Origin: Candidatus Firestoneibacteriota bacterium
GTDB lineage: Bacteria > Oederibacteriota > D2-FULL-39-29
Direction of reading: 5' to 3'
Assembly: GCA_903928075.1 (NCBI GenBank)
Contig: CAIYPD010000018.1
Coordinates: forward strand, 1-48,379
DNA length: 48,379 nt
The position numbers were made by a program, and so were the translations under genes. The notes below the pieces were generated by a model. It did not search any database and was not told the origin of the DNA. It worked only from the letters and a program-made list of their open reading frames with translations. The first letter of the stretch is position 1. Every line of letters starts with the position of its first letter. Positions 1 through 9,646 of this stretch are shown here, one piece after another.

Positions 1-18
1 CCGGAGCAGCAATAAAAT

Positions 19-915
19 ATGTTCATTGAACAACTGGTCAATGGTTTGACATTGGGAAGCATTTATGCCCTGTTTGCCCTGGGCTATACCATGGTATACG
101 GCATACTGCGAATGATTAATTTCGCGCACAGCGAGATTTTTATGGTCGGGGCTTATATAGGATTTTGGGTGCTTGCCTCACTGCCGGTATTCCTTCCCGG
201 CTTTCTCCCTGCGTATTTTTTAGCCGTATTTATTATCTCCATGCTTGGGGCGGGCTTATTAGCCGTTGTGGTGGAAAGAATTGCCTATAAACCGCTGCGG
301 CATGCTTCAAGACTTGCGCCTCTGATAAGCGCTATAGGCGTCTCAATATTCTTACAGAATCTTATCATGCTGACTGCGGGTGCGTCCTCCCAACCTTACC
401 CGGAAAAATTACCCATAGTGCAATATTATATTTTAGGCATCCAGATAAGCTCCCTGCAGCTCTTCATCTTTGGTTTAGCCGTTTTTCTGATGCTCATCCT
501 TACTATATTCATCACAAAAACCAGACTGGGTAAGGCGATGCGGGCCACGGCCGAAAATCATATAGTTGCCCAATTAATGGGTATCAATGTCAACACGGTC
601 ATTTCCCTGACTTTTATAATCGGCGGAGGCCTGGGCGGAATAGCGGGAGTGCTGAACGGGCTGTATTACGGCAGTGTAAAATACAATATGGGCTTTTTGC
701 CGGGTATAAAAGCTTTCACGGCCGCTGTGCTGGGCGGAATCGGGAACATTAAAGGCGCCATGGTCGGCGGGTTCATACTCGGGATAGCCGAGGCACTGGC
801 GGCCGGCTATATTTCCTCCGAGAATAAAGATGTTTTTGCTTTTATAATTCTGATACTTGTGCTTCTTTTTAAACCTGCCGGAATCTTCGGCGAAGAGGTT
901 ACGGAAAAAATATGA
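19..915 (+). CDS. livH: Branched-chain amino-acid ABC transporter permease LivH
   Basis: First of two inner-membrane permeases of a high-affinity leucine/isoleucine/valine importer. The 298-residue product is almost entirely hydrophobic (about eight membrane segments) and opens with the family-typical LTLGSIYALFALGYTMVYG and INFAHSEIFMVGAY. A cytoplasmic loop with LGKAMRATAENHIVAQLMGI near residues 172-192 fits the site that docks to the ATPases. Length equals that of the family. The gene leads livHMGF and its stop overlaps the livM start (ATGA). The substrate-binding protein gene (livK type) is not in the window and may lie just upstream. The only Shine-Dalgarno-like GGAG before the ATG is about 14 nt away, so the start rests on homology. 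Substrate could extend to other amino acids or amides. Confidence 0.93.
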   Translation: MFIEQLVNGLTLGSIYALFALGYTMVYGILRMINFAHSEIFMVGAYIGFWVLASLPVFLPGFLPAYFLAVFIISMLGAGLLAVVVERIAYKPLRHASRLAPLISAIGVSIFLQNLIMLTAGASSQPYPEKLPIVQYYILGIQISSLQLFIFGLAVFLMLILTIFITKTRLGKAMRATAENHIVAQLMGINVNTVISLTFIIGGGLGGIAGVLNGLYYGSVKYNMGFLPGIKAFTAAVLGGIGNIKGAMVGGFILGIAEALAAGYISSENKDVFAFIILILVLLFKPAGIFGEEVTEKI

Positions 916-1871
916 AATGGCTGATTACTTTGTTCCTGCTGATCATAGCACCCTTAATAGGCTATAACTTTGGTAATTATTACGCCATACATGTGGCCGG
1001 GCTGGTCGGAATTTATTGCATTTTATGTGTGGGACTTAATATTACAGTGGGTTTTGCGGGTTTGCTGGATCTGGGATTTATGGCATTTTGCGCTATCGGC
1101 GCATATACGGCGGCACTGCTAAGCATCTTGGGCCTGTCCTTCTGGATAACTCTCCCTATAAGTTTACTTCTGGGCGGTTTTATCCGCTATCTGATAGGCG
1201 CACCCGTCCTGCGTTTACGGGGTGATTATCTGGCTATTGTTACCCTGGCCTTCGGAGAAATTTTCCGGTTGATAGCAAATAACTTTGACTGGCTGACCAA
1301 CGGTCCTAAGGGTTTACCCCGTGTAGGTGAAAAAATTTCAGAAATAAACCTGTTTTCTTTAAAATTTACAAATGACCTTCAATTCTATTATTTGATACTT
1401 TTCTTTCTAATCTGTACCATTCTGGTAAGCTACCGGCTGGAGCACTCGCGTATCGGCCGGGCTCTGGTAGCAATCCGTGAGGATGAATTAGCGGCAAAAT
1501 TATCCGGTATAAATATACCGCAGGTTAAATCTCTCGCATTTGTTTTAAGCGGTATGTTCGGTGCCTTAGCCGGCGCTATATATGTCCACTGGATAGGATT
1601 TATTTCACCGGAAATGTTCACCTTCTGGGAATCGATACTTCTGGTTTCGATGATAGTAATAGGCGGAATGGGAAACATTGCCGGCGCAGTCTTAGGGGTG
1701 CTCCTACTGGTGGGCGTTCCCGAGATTTTGCGGCCGGTACTGGGAACAAAATTTGTCGAATACCGGATGCTTATATTCGGGATAATAATGATTGTGGTAA
1801 TTATCTTCCGCCCGGAAGGCTTATTGCCCTCAAAAAGACGCGCCGCAGAATTACATTCAAAGGATGACTAA
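912..1871 (+). CDS. livM: Branched-chain amino-acid ABC transporter permease LivM
   Basis: Second permease of the Liv importer, 319 residues with about nine to ten hydrophobic segments. It shows the LivM hallmarks GLNITVGFAGLLDLGFMAFC near residues 43-62 and the coupling loop SRIGRALVAIREDELAAKLS around residues 180-200. The start codon overlaps the livH stop, and its own stop directly abuts the livG start with no spacer, so the four Liv genes are translationally linked. The final residues are charged and cytoplasmic. Assignment to the family is firm; amino-acid specificity is inferred from the family. Confidence 0.93.
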   Translation: MKWLITLFLLIIAPLIGYNFGNYYAIHVAGLVGIYCILCVGLNITVGFAGLLDLGFMAFCAIGAYTAALLSILGLSFWITLPISLLLGGFIRYLIGAPVLRLRGDYLAIVTLAFGEIFRLIANNFDWLTNGPKGLPRVGEKISEINLFSLKFTNDLQFYYLILFFLICTILVSYRLEHSRIGRALVAIREDELAAKLSGINIPQVKSLAFVLSGMFGALAGAIYVHWIGFISPEMFTFWESILLVSMIVIGGMGNIAGAVLGVLLLVGVPEILRPVLGTKFVEYRMLIFGIIMIVVIIFRPEGLLPSKRRAAELHSKDD

Positions 1872-2624
1872 ATGTTATTGCAGATAAATTCGGTTTCTAA
1901 ACATTTTGGCGGCTTAAAAGCAGTCTCAGACATAGATCTTACGGTTAATGCTAACGAAGTTTTGGGTCTGATAGGCCCCAACGGCGCGGGCAAATCCACC
2001 CTTTTTAATCTAATCACCGGTGTATATACTCCCGATAAAGGTGAAATTTTCTTTACCGGCAAAAACATTAACCGGGTTGCACCCCATAAAATTACCTCTT
2101 TGGGTATAGCCCGGACATTTCAAAATATCCGTTTATTTTCCAATATGACCGTGCTGGAAAATGTTATGGTCGGCAGACATTGCCGGACCAAATCCGGCTT
2201 AACGGGATCATTGCTGCAAACCGGTACTTTCAAGCAGGAGGAAAAAGAAATAACCGAAAGTGCGAGATCGTTCCTTGATTTTATTGGTTTGCTTAAAGAA
2301 GGAAACCAGCTGGCAAAAAATCTTTCTTACGGCGCGCAAAGAAGATTGGAGATTGCGCGGGCTCTGGCGGCAGAACCCTTACTCCTCCTTCTGGACGAAC
2401 CGACGGCAGGAATGAATATGCAGGAGTGCAATGAATTAATGGAACTTATCTACAAGGTTAGATCAAAAAATATTACGATAATTATCATTGAACACCAGAT
2501 GAATGTGATAATGAAAGTTTCAGACAGAATAGTGGTCCTGGACTACGGCGAGAAGATAGCCGAAGGCAGGCCTGAAGAGGTCCAGAGAGACCCTAGGGTA
2601 ATTGAAGCCTATTTGGGAAAGTGA
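1872..2624 (+). CDS. livG: Branched-chain amino-acid ABC transporter ATPase LivG
   Basis: One of the two cytoplasmic ATPases that energise the Liv importer. The 250-residue protein has Walker A GPNGAGKSTLFN near residue 36, an ABC signature LSYGAQRRLEIARAL near 151-165, Walker B LLLLLDEPTAGMN just after, and the H-loop IIIIEHQMNVI. The Gln-containing signature and the C-terminal EGRPEEVQRDPRVIEAYLG tail are typical of LivG rather than LivF. The ATG follows the livM stop immediately, with AAGGA seven bases upstream serving as ribosome binding site inside livM. Confidence 0.94.
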   Translation: MLLQINSVSKHFGGLKAVSDIDLTVNANEVLGLIGPNGAGKSTLFNLITGVYTPDKGEIFFTGKNINRVAPHKITSLGIARTFQNIRLFSNMTVLENVMVGRHCRTKSGLTGSLLQTGTFKQEEKEITESARSFLDFIGLLKEGNQLAKNLSYGAQRRLEIARALAAEPLLLLLDEPTAGMNMQECNELMELIYKVRSKNITIIIIEHQMNVIMKVSDRIVVLDYGEKIAEGRPEEVQRDPRVIEAYLGK

Positions 2625-2683
2625 ACCGCCGGCAGCTAAGCTCTCACGGGGGCTTGTTTTAAGAGGAGCGCATACAAAATAAT

Positions 2684-3400
2684 ATGACAAAACTCTTGGA
2701 AGTAGATCAAATACAGGTTTCTTACGGCAAGATTGCGGCACTAAATGCGGTTTCTTTATGCATTGAGCCGGGAGAAATAGTGGCCATAATCGGCGCCAAT
2801 GGAGCTGGTAAAACTACCCTGATAAATACCATTTCAGGGATTTTGCAGCCGCAAAAAGGCTCTATTAAATTCAAAGACGAACTAATCAGCGGACTACCAG
2901 CCTGGAAGATAGCGAGAAAAAGGGTGATTCAAATTCCTGAAGGAAGAAAGGTTTTCCCAAAATTAACCGTGCTGGAGAATATGGAGCTGGGCGCCTTTCC
3001 CGAGAAGGATGGCTCAAAAGTAAAGTCTGATCTGGAAAATATGTACAACCTGTTCCCGGTTTTACGGGAAAGAAAAAACCAATCGGCCGGCACCCTGAGC
3101 GGCGGCGAACAACAGATGCTGGCTATAGCCCGCGGCTTGATGGCAAAACCCGAATTGCTGATGTTTGATGAACCTTCAATGGGTTTATCACCGGTGCTGG
3201 TGGAAAAAGTATTCCAAATTATTCGGGAGATCAACAAACAGGGCATTACGATATTGTTAGTCGAGCAGAATGCAAAAAAATCCTTGCAGATAGCGGGACG
3301 CGCGTATGTTCTGGAAACAGGCAGCATAATTCTTTCCGGCTCCGCAGACAAACTATTAGGAAACGACCGGATAAAGAAAGCTTATTTAGGGGAACATTAA
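2684..3400 (+). CDS. livF: Branched-chain amino-acid ABC transporter ATPase LivF
   Basis: Second ATPase of the Liv importer, 238 residues, with Walker A GANGAGKTTLIN, signature LSGGEQQMLAIARGLM, Walker B LLMFDEPSMGLSP and the LivF-typical QIPEGRKVFPKLTVLEN. It follows livG after 59 nt. The spacer carries GAGGAG but about 15 nt before the ATG, longer than usual, so either spacing is loose or a weaker site is used. It ends the + strand operon and converges with the next gene on the other strand 11 nt away; no hairpin terminator is visible between them. Confidence 0.94.
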   Translation: MTKLLEVDQIQVSYGKIAALNAVSLCIEPGEIVAIIGANGAGKTTLINTISGILQPQKGSIKFKDELISGLPAWKIARKRVIQIPEGRKVFPKLTVLENMELGAFPEKDGSKVKSDLENMYNLFPVLRERKNQSAGTLSGGEQQMLAIARGLMAKPELLMFDEPSMGLSPVLVEKVFQIIREINKQGITILLVEQNAKKSLQIAGRAYVLETGSIILSGSADKLLGNDRIKKAYLGEH

Positions 3401-3411
3401 TATTTTTCCGT

Positions 3412-4068
3412 TTACTTTACCGCTTCTTTAAAATTTATCTCAATATCATCATAATAAAAAGTTTCTGCGCCGTCTTTTTCGGCCCCAAAGATTATCCCGC
3501 TAAAACCTTTTGTGAACAGCGATTTTTCTTTGTCAATCTCCTCGGGTTTGTTTTCATCCAGTGTAAATATTATCGTATTTAACTCCGGCATTTCTATCTT
3601 TATTTTATGCCAGCCCTTTTCTATTTTTCCGGAGGTTTTAGCCAGGTCGGTCCACAGGTATTCTTTTGTGGAACACAGATAATAGTAGGCACCCCAAATA
3701 TGCCGCCCTGATTTGCTCTGTTCAAAGGCCAGCGAAAATTTCTCGCCGTCGGTATTAACCACGCCAAAATAGGGACCAAATTGATAGGTACTCCCTTTTT
3801 TCAGCCCCACTCTTGAATCATAGACCCAAAAGGACACCGTACCGGTTTTATTTTCTTTACTTACCTGCCAGACTGCCGAGGAACTTACCGGAACCAACAG
3901 GGATTTTTCGCCGCTGTGGAACTGGTCTTTTACTATCTTTACTTCCCCGTCAATCTTCCAGGCTTTTAGACATTCCTCATTTTCAAACCCCTCTTTTACT
4001 GCTTCTGCCCGGCAAACCCCGCCGATAAAAAACATCAGGAAAGCGCCCGCAAACATTACTCTTTTCAT
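3412..4068 (-). CDS. Secreted protein with probable jelly-roll (LamG-like) fold
   Basis: I do not recognise a named family. The 218-residue product starts with a signal peptide (MKRVMFAGAFLMFFIGGVC) and reads as an all-beta protein: GFENEECLKAWKI, TGTVSFWVYDSRVG, GWHKIKIEMPE and a final YYDDIEINF are typical of concanavalin A-like/LamG domains that bind or line glycan enzymes. I place the start at the ATG at 4068 because GGAGGG lies seven bases upstream; a longer TTG-initiated frame would put that site inside the gene. It is the last gene of the long minus-strand operon starting at lacZ, 51 nt after the preceding gene. A role in glycan binding is inference. Confidence 0.7.
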   Translation of the reverse strand: MKRVMFAGAFLMFFIGGVCRAEAVKEGFENEECLKAWKIDGEVKIVKDQFHSGEKSLLVPVSSSAVWQVSKENKTGTVSFWVYDSRVGLKKGSTYQFGPYFGVVNTDGEKFSLAFEQSKSGRHIWGAYYYLCSTKEYLWTDLAKTSGKIEKGWHKIKIEMPELNTIIFTLDENKPEEIDKEKSLFTKGFSGIIFGAEKDGAETFYYDDIEINFKEAVK

Positions 4069-4119
4069 TTTCTTACCCTCCTTCAAAATATTTACTTTCC
4101 GGCCCTGCAGGTTGAGGGC

Positions 4120-5400
4120 CTATTTCTTCGGTATCTCTTTAATATAGCGCGGCTCCCAGCTTACCGGCTGGGACATCTCAATAAGATATCCAAGCGTGTC
4201 GCTCCACGGCACCCAGCCTTTTTTCGAGTTCTCAATGGAGAGTTTCCAGAGGTCCCGTATCCTGGGATCAAAGTGGGCTAAACTTGTCCAGAGCCAGCCT
4301 TTATCATAGTTGTATTTGACTCCGGTGGCAGCGTAAACTCCGTTAATATTCTTAAAGGTCGGCGGGGTCGTATCCTGCCGCCACATAAATTCAAGATTGG
4401 TTTTTATTAGTTTTTCCATATCCGGTTGTTTAAAAAATATTCCGACATCATAGAGCATAGTCGCGGCCTGGACATCGAGCCGGTAATACCCGCCTTTACG
4501 ATGAACCCAGGCGCCGGTTTTGGTTTTACCTTTACCCACCACGCCGCCCTCGTAGTCTGCCGGCAAATAGTGGTCACGATAATTCCACTCCACATGTTTG
4601 CCGTCCTCGCGCCAGTGAGCGCGCCAGAACTTAGCGCTTTTCTCCATCCTGACCCGGTACCAGTCGTCTCCGGTCATCCGGTAGGCCAGGCAAAGTGCTT
4701 CATAGAGCGCATTTACTTTGTTGTATTGCACGGTCCCGCCGGAAAAGATCGTTGTATTCTTAGTTATCTTTCCGTCTTTGTCGGGATACTCGGTAACAAT
4801 ACTATAATAGCCGGTCTTTGCATCCAGGTCATTCCAGCAGCCGCGTTTGTCCCAGGCACGGATGGATTCTTCCACATCTTTAAACCAGGCTTCGGCTTTG
4901 GCACCGTATTTTTCTTTGAGCTTCGGATCCTCCCGCACTTGTTTTACAAACATCAAAACAGGAACATAATAAAGAATAGTATCATGATCAATTAAGGGGC
5001 AAATCTCCCCGCCGTTACCTTTAAAGTTAAACCAGCCTTTCCATTCCGGCCGTGAAGGATGGATAAAGCGCTGGGAAAGTATCTGTTCCTGTAAAGGAAG
5101 ATAAGCGGCGAGAAAGACCGGGTCATGCGAGTACTCATAAGCCTGCAAAAGAGGAATTGTTCTTGCGGACATCAGCCAGAAATAACTTTCTTCGGAGTCT
5201 TTTAGCAATAGAGGCGGCTGTGCGGCGTTTCTTAATATTACCGGTTTAATATCCGCAAAGAGTTTCTTTTGTTCGGGTGTAGCCCTGTCAAGCAAGGTCT
5301 CCCCGGCGCTTAAGCCGGAAAGAAACAGTAGAGCAAACACTATGGCTAAAAAGCCTGAATTTAGTAAACCTCTTTTCTTCCGTCTTGTAGAAATCAACAC
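4120..5400 (-). CDS. Secreted protein of unknown function, alpha/alpha-toroid-like
   Basis: A 426-residue exported protein. The best start is the GTG at 5400, five bases after AGGAGG; a longer TTG-started frame would bury this site. The N terminus is basic, then a hydrophobic stretch FLAIVFALLFLSGLSAG. The rest is rich in Trp, Tyr and helical segments (SYFWLMSARTIPLLQAYEY, WKGWFNFKGNGGEICPLIDH, EALCLAYRMTGDDWYRVRM), the texture of alpha/alpha-barrel glycosidases and lyases, but I see no diagnostic catalytic motif. A TATAAT box at 5427-5432 could give extra internal transcription in the 102-nt gap after nupC; its -35 partner is poor. Related in look, not clearly in sequence, to the gene at 42836. 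Confidence 0.7.
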   Translation of the reverse strand: MLISTRRKKRGLLNSGFLAIVFALLFLSGLSAGETLLDRATPEQKKLFADIKPVILRNAAQPPLLLKDSEESYFWLMSARTIPLLQAYEYSHDPVFLAAYLPLQEQILSQRFIHPSRPEWKGWFNFKGNGGEICPLIDHDTILYYVPVLMFVKQVREDPKLKEKYGAKAEAWFKDVEESIRAWDKRGCWNDLDAKTGYYSIVTEYPDKDGKITKNTTIFSGGTVQYNKVNALYEALCLAYRMTGDDWYRVRMEKSAKFWRAHWREDGKHVEWNYRDHYLPADYEGGVVGKGKTKTGAWVHRKGGYYRLDVQAATMLYDVGIFFKQPDMEKLIKTNLEFMWRQDTTPPTFKNINGVYAATGVKYNYDKGWLWTSLAHFDPRIRDLWKLSIENSKKGWVPWSDTLGYLIEMSQPVSWEPRYIKEIPKK

Positions 5401-5502
5401 ATATTCCTCCTTAATGCTTATACGCAATTATACCGTTTTCAATTCAAAACTTAAACAAAAGTCTGCTCTTTGAAATACAAGCTTTCTTTAAACCCCGTTT
5501 TC

Positions 5503-6702
5503 TTATATCAATATACTCGCTATACAGGCAGTCATAAAACAGGCCAGGGTTCCGGAGACCAGGGCTTTCAGGCCAAGCGCCGCCACTTCTTTTTTTCTTG
5601 AAGGGGCAAGTGCGCCGACCCCGCCTATCATTATCGCGATACTGCCGAAGTTAGAAAAACCGCAGAGAGCATAAGTCGCTATTACCACAGAGCGTTCCGA
5701 GAGGAGGCCTTGTTTTATCATCCCGCCCATATTAAGGTAAGCCAGGAATTCGTTAAAGACGGTCTTCGTCCCGAGCAGCCGGCCAACCTCGAGACAGTCT
5801 TTATACTCAACACCCATCAAAAAAGCGAAAGGTGAAAAGACATAACCCAGCACCCGCTCAAAAGGGATCCTGAAAGTATATTCAAAGAGCCCGTTAATCA
5901 TAAAAATTATCCCAACAAAAGCAATGAGCATAGCGCCCACCTGCGCCGCGAGTTTTAGCCCGTCATAAGCTCCGTTGGCGGCGGCCTCAATAATATTACT
6001 GTCATTACTCTTGTAAGTTACCATCTTCTCGTCCACGGTAAGAGGTTTTTTTGTCTCAGGTATCATTATTTTTGAAATTACAACGGCCGCCGGAGCGCTC
6101 ATTATAGAAGCCGCCAAAAGATGGCCGGCCGAAGCCCCAAAACTTACATAGGCCGCCATAACACTGGTCGCTATCGTTGCCATAAAGCCCGTCATCATGG
6201 TAAAGAGTTCCGAGCGGGTCATTTTTTCTATATATTTTTTCGCGGTTGTAATCGTTTCTATCCCCATAAATATAAACAAGGAAGTGAGGAAGGCTTCCAA
6301 ACCGGAGATCTTCATAGTGCGCCGCATAACCCAGGCAAACATCTTCACAATGAACTGGATAATCCCGTACATATATAGTATGCCGGCAATGGAAGAAACA
6401 AAGATTATTATCGGTAATACCTGGAAAGCTACAATAGCTCCGAGATTATAGTCCGAAACAAGGGTCCCAAAAAGAAAGGCAGCGCCTTTATTGGAATAAA
6501 AGACCAAACCCCCGAAGAATTTCCCTGCCATTTTAAAAAGTATGAGACCGGCAGGCGTCTTTAAGACAAGAAAAGCAAAACCTGCCTGAAGCCCTATACC
6601 CCAAAGAATTATCCGCGCTTTAACCCCGCTTCTTTTTTCGGAAATTAGCCAGGCAAGAAGCACAAAGACTAAAAGCCCCGCAAGACTGACCAGGCGTAAC
6701 AT
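5503..6702 (-). CDS. nupC: Concentrative nucleoside transporter (NupC/CNT family)
   Basis: Inner-membrane symporter that takes up nucleosides with H+ or Na+. The 399-residue length and about ten hydrophobic segments match the CNT family. The conserved CNT region is clear: GTKTVFNEFLAYLNMGG near residues 310-326 and YALCGFSNFGSIAIMIGG near 343-360, which contain the substrate-coordinating Asn-Glu and Phe-Ser-Asn elements. The start has AGGAGG six bases upstream. It lies 26 nt after the giant SGNH-hydrolase gene in the same direction, suggesting that products released by secreted enzymes include nucleosides. Ion specificity cannot be read safely. Confidence 0.92.
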   Translation of the reverse strand: MLRLVSLAGLLVFVLLAWLISEKRSGVKARIILWGIGLQAGFAFLVLKTPAGLILFKMAGKFFGGLVFYSNKGAAFLFGTLVSDYNLGAIVAFQVLPIIIFVSSIAGILYMYGIIQFIVKMFAWVMRRTMKISGLEAFLTSLFIFMGIETITTAKKYIEKMTRSELFTMMTGFMATIATSVMAAYVSFGASAGHLLAASIMSAPAAVVISKIMIPETKKPLTVDEKMVTYKSNDSNIIEAAANGAYDGLKLAAQVGAMLIAFVGIIFMINGLFEYTFRIPFERVLGYVFSPFAFLMGVEYKDCLEVGRLLGTKTVFNEFLAYLNMGGMIKQGLLSERSVVIATYALCGFSNFGSIAIMIGGVGALAPSRKKEVAALGLKALVSGTLACFMTACIASILI

Positions 6703-6728
6703 AAACTACCTCCTTCTATGCCTCTTTT

Positions 6729-9614
6729 TTATTCTTTTTTACTTAAATACCAGGTTTTTGTATTTTCATCGGTCTTAAAAAATTCCGCAAGCAGCTGCGC
6801 TACTTTTTCCGTACCTGACCGTGAGGGATGCGTACCGTCAGGTCCAAAATCTTCTTTATTCCAGATAAGCCCGTCACTTTTTCTCGGCGTTGTTCCGTTT
6901 CCCCATAAATACGGCCCCCATAAAAGTACCGGCGCTTCTCTCTTCCCTTTGGAAATATCCGCGTTTAAATCAATCTTTCCGTTTATCTGGTCAAGAATCA
7001 ATCCTCTTACAGAAAAGGCGCCTTCAAAAGCATATGGCTCGGGATTCAGTGTGGTAGTCGCATAACCGCCGTATATTCTTGAGGACAAGTATATCAATTG
7101 CAGGTTAGGAAATTTTACTTTAGCATATTTAACAAGTTCATTCAGCGCGGCTTTCAGAAATTTGGTATGCGCCGGAAACTCGCCTTTTCCTGCGGGCTGG
7201 GCCAGGGCCTGCTTAAGCCAGACAACCTGAACCTGTTTAGCCGAAACTTGCTGGCCTTTCAATCTCTTTTCAACAGTAAGCCAGATATTTTCTTCCCGCC
7301 CGGAACCCGGAATCCAGGCCTCGGCCGTCATTCCGCCCTGGGCGCCGTCTACGATAATGACCGCGGGATTCTTATCCCTGTCCACTGCCGCCTGCCTCAT
7401 TAAAATTGACGACTCCTGCGAGGTGTTTGACATCCCTATGGTACAAAGGACTATCTTTCCGGCAGTAGAGGGATTGCCGTTTTCATCCAGTAACTTTATT
7501 TTTTTTGTTGCTTCCGCTGCAAGGTTTTTATGGTAGGAAGGCGGCTCATTACTCCCCTTTCCGTATAGCCCGCCGTCCTCACCTTTATAAGAAACTTTCA
7601 ACTCAGAAAGCGGTAAAATCCCTTCCACGGTCTGCGCCCCCGCATTTGGACCTGGCCCTTGCATATCGTAATTACTTCTCACTTGCGGTTCTGCTTTTTG
7701 TGGGGCCAACACCGCCTTTTGCAAATACTCCTGCTCTTTGCTTAATTTTTTTACTTGGACCGGAAAGTCCTTCATAATTTCTTCGTTACTTACTCCGCAA
7801 TATATTCTTGATTCCGAGTTGACCACACAGGTAGCCGGTGTTGAGGAGGTAGAGGAACCCGAATACGAATGATTTACTATTATTATTTTTGCTCCATTAG
7901 ATACATTTTTTTTCAAAGAATAATTGAAAATCAAATAAGTATTAGGAATAGATATTATTTGGCCATTTTCAAGGTTTGCTGTCAAGGAGCTAATAGCATT
8001 ACTTTCTTCTGAAACCCGGGCTATATAACTAATGCTCCCATAAAAAATGAGTTTCCCGGGAATGCTTAGTTTTGCCGGAAGCAGGGACAGCCTGCTTGCC
8101 TGAGGAACTCTTTTCGCAACTTCTTCTATAAAATACTCATCCGGAATCTCCGTGTTTAATTTCAAAGAAGAAATATTCTCACTGCTTACTTTCTTCCCGC
8201 CATTATAAGATTCTATTAAATACGGCATTGCCCATTTATCCGTCGTTTCCTTGTAATCAAGAAATTTCCTGACATCTGTTTGCCGACCACCCTGCACCCG
8301 CCTGAGTATTCTCTCCTCTTTCATAAGGCAAAGAGTACTTTTATCCACCCAGATCTTGTAATTCAGATTTAACCCGGTAGTTTCGCTAATCTCAATTACA
8401 TAGCAATCTTTGCCGTCGACATTTTCACTCCCCGAGATATTCGCAGCTTTCTTATCCAGTTCCCACCAATCATTAAAAACCTGAAAAAAAAGCATATCCA
8501 TATCTTCTTTACCTGCAGGAAAAGGGGATATTCTTGTTCCGGTCCAGTTTTTTTTCAAAATAGACCCGGTTTCTCCGTCGTAAATCCAAACCTGATTATT
8601 ATTTTTCAGTTCAGGCCGTGAAAACTGAGACTCTATTCTAATATTCCTGCCTTTCTTAAAAACCTTTACCTTGTTAAATTCATCGCTCCTGCTTATTACC
8701 AGCTCAACATTGCTATCGTTATTCATAAAACTCTTGAATCTATTTTTTGCTGCTTCAAATATTTTGTCAACTTCGCGCTCCTGATTTGTACTTTCCGGAT
8801 CGTCTTTTTCTTGCGCTTCAGGTTTTGATGGACCGCTCGCTGCGGCCTTATTGGCTGCTTTGATTTTTTCCTGTTGCGTAAGAAACATATCTTCCGGAAT
8901 ATCAAGATTCAATTTTAGCGATTTAATGTATTCAAAAATGCTTTCCTTTTCGCCTCTGGGAAATTCCATGGTAAATGCCATCTCCCAGGTGCCTGCAACT
9001 TTCTGAAAATCTTTGAAGTTCTTAATAATGTTTCGCCACTGCAATGGCACAGCTGTAGCTCTGTTTTGGGCATCAATATTGAAATCCCTCTTTTTTTCTT
9101 CTTTCACCATCTGAAGGTTATTTTTATCCACCCAAATTGTATATTTTTCCCCTACATTTCCTGTAATTTTGGAACAATCAATTATATAGCAATCTTTCCC
9201 GAAAAATTTCTCACTTCCCTCCAGCCGCGCTTTTTTTGTATCAAATTTCCACCAATCCCGGAAAATCCAATAAAAAGCATTATTAATATCTTTTCTATAA
9301 AAATAATCTTTATCCATTGATATCAAGCCCCCAGACAGCTTATATTTGCTTCCGGTCTCGCCATCATAAAACACAACATGCTGTATAGTTTCTTTTTTAA
9401 ATATGCTTTCTATTCTTATCTTATTTCCTTTTTTGTAAACTCTGTATTTTACAGAGTCCTTATCTTTTATCTCAAATTTCAGATTTGTAGTGTCGTCCAG
9501 GAATTTTTGAAAGTTATTTTTTGCTTCTTCCGCTATTTCTTCAAGACTAGGAGCAGCACTTTGAGCGGTACAGGCGTAAAGGCTGATGAAAACAAAAAGC
9601 ATTAACTTTTTCAT
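6729..9614 (-). CDS. Large secreted protein: two LolA-like repeats plus C-terminal SGNH hydrolase
   Basis: 961 residues with a signal peptide (MKKLMLFVFISLYACTAQSA). Residues about 20-250 and 280-500 are two copies of one beta-rich unit, each with TNLKFEI or a similar opening, YDGETGS, a Trp-rich DWW segment, a GSE-GKDCY-I strand, and IWVDK-L---KEE; this layout resembles LolA/LolB-type outer-membrane lipoprotein sorting domains. A further beta region spans about 515-640. The C-terminal part (about 715-955) is an SGNH/GDSL-type hydrolase: IGMSNTSQES near 730 supplies the Ser, and DGTHPSRSG near 930 the Asp/His. GAGGAG lies eight bases before the ATG. The same repeat occurs three times in the neighbour at 13338. 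Substrate unknown; a carbohydrate ester is a reasonable guess. Confidence 0.8.
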   Translation of the reverse strand: MKKLMLFVFISLYACTAQSAAPSLEEIAEEAKNNFQKFLDDTTNLKFEIKDKDSVKYRVYKKGNKIRIESIFKKETIQHVVFYDGETGSKYKLSGGLISMDKDYFYRKDINNAFYWIFRDWWKFDTKKARLEGSEKFFGKDCYIIDCSKITGNVGEKYTIWVDKNNLQMVKEEKKRDFNIDAQNRATAVPLQWRNIIKNFKDFQKVAGTWEMAFTMEFPRGEKESIFEYIKSLKLNLDIPEDMFLTQQEKIKAANKAAASGPSKPEAQEKDDPESTNQEREVDKIFEAAKNRFKSFMNNDSNVELVISRSDEFNKVKVFKKGRNIRIESQFSRPELKNNNQVWIYDGETGSILKKNWTGTRISPFPAGKEDMDMLFFQVFNDWWELDKKAANISGSENVDGKDCYVIEISETTGLNLNYKIWVDKSTLCLMKEERILRRVQGGRQTDVRKFLDYKETTDKWAMPYLIESYNGGKKVSSENISSLKLNTEIPDEYFIEEVAKRVPQASRLSLLPAKLSIPGKLIFYGSISYIARVSEESNAISSLTANLENGQIISIPNTYLIFNYSLKKNVSNGAKIIIVNHSYSGSSTSSTPATCVVNSESRIYCGVSNEEIMKDFPVQVKKLSKEQEYLQKAVLAPQKAEPQVRSNYDMQGPGPNAGAQTVEGILPLSELKVSYKGEDGGLYGKGSNEPPSYHKNLAAEATKKIKLLDENGNPSTAGKIVLCTIGMSNTSQESSILMRQAAVDRDKNPAVIIVDGAQGGMTAEAWIPGSGREENIWLTVEKRLKGQQVSAKQVQVVWLKQALAQPAGKGEFPAHTKFLKAALNELVKYAKVKFPNLQLIYLSSRIYGGYATTTLNPEPYAFEGAFSVRGLILDQINGKIDLNADISKGKREAPVLLWGPYLWGNGTTPRKSDGLIWNKEDFGPDGTHPSRSGTEKVAQLLAEFFKTDENTKTWYLSKKE

Positions 9615-9646
9615 AATTTCATCTCCTCAAACTCTACTAATTACCT

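Noticed and set aside
1-15. Possible tail of an upstream livK-type gene (Pro-Glu-Gln-Gln-stop in frame 1)
   Set aside because: Only four codons are visible; the frame cannot be proven, so no feature was called.
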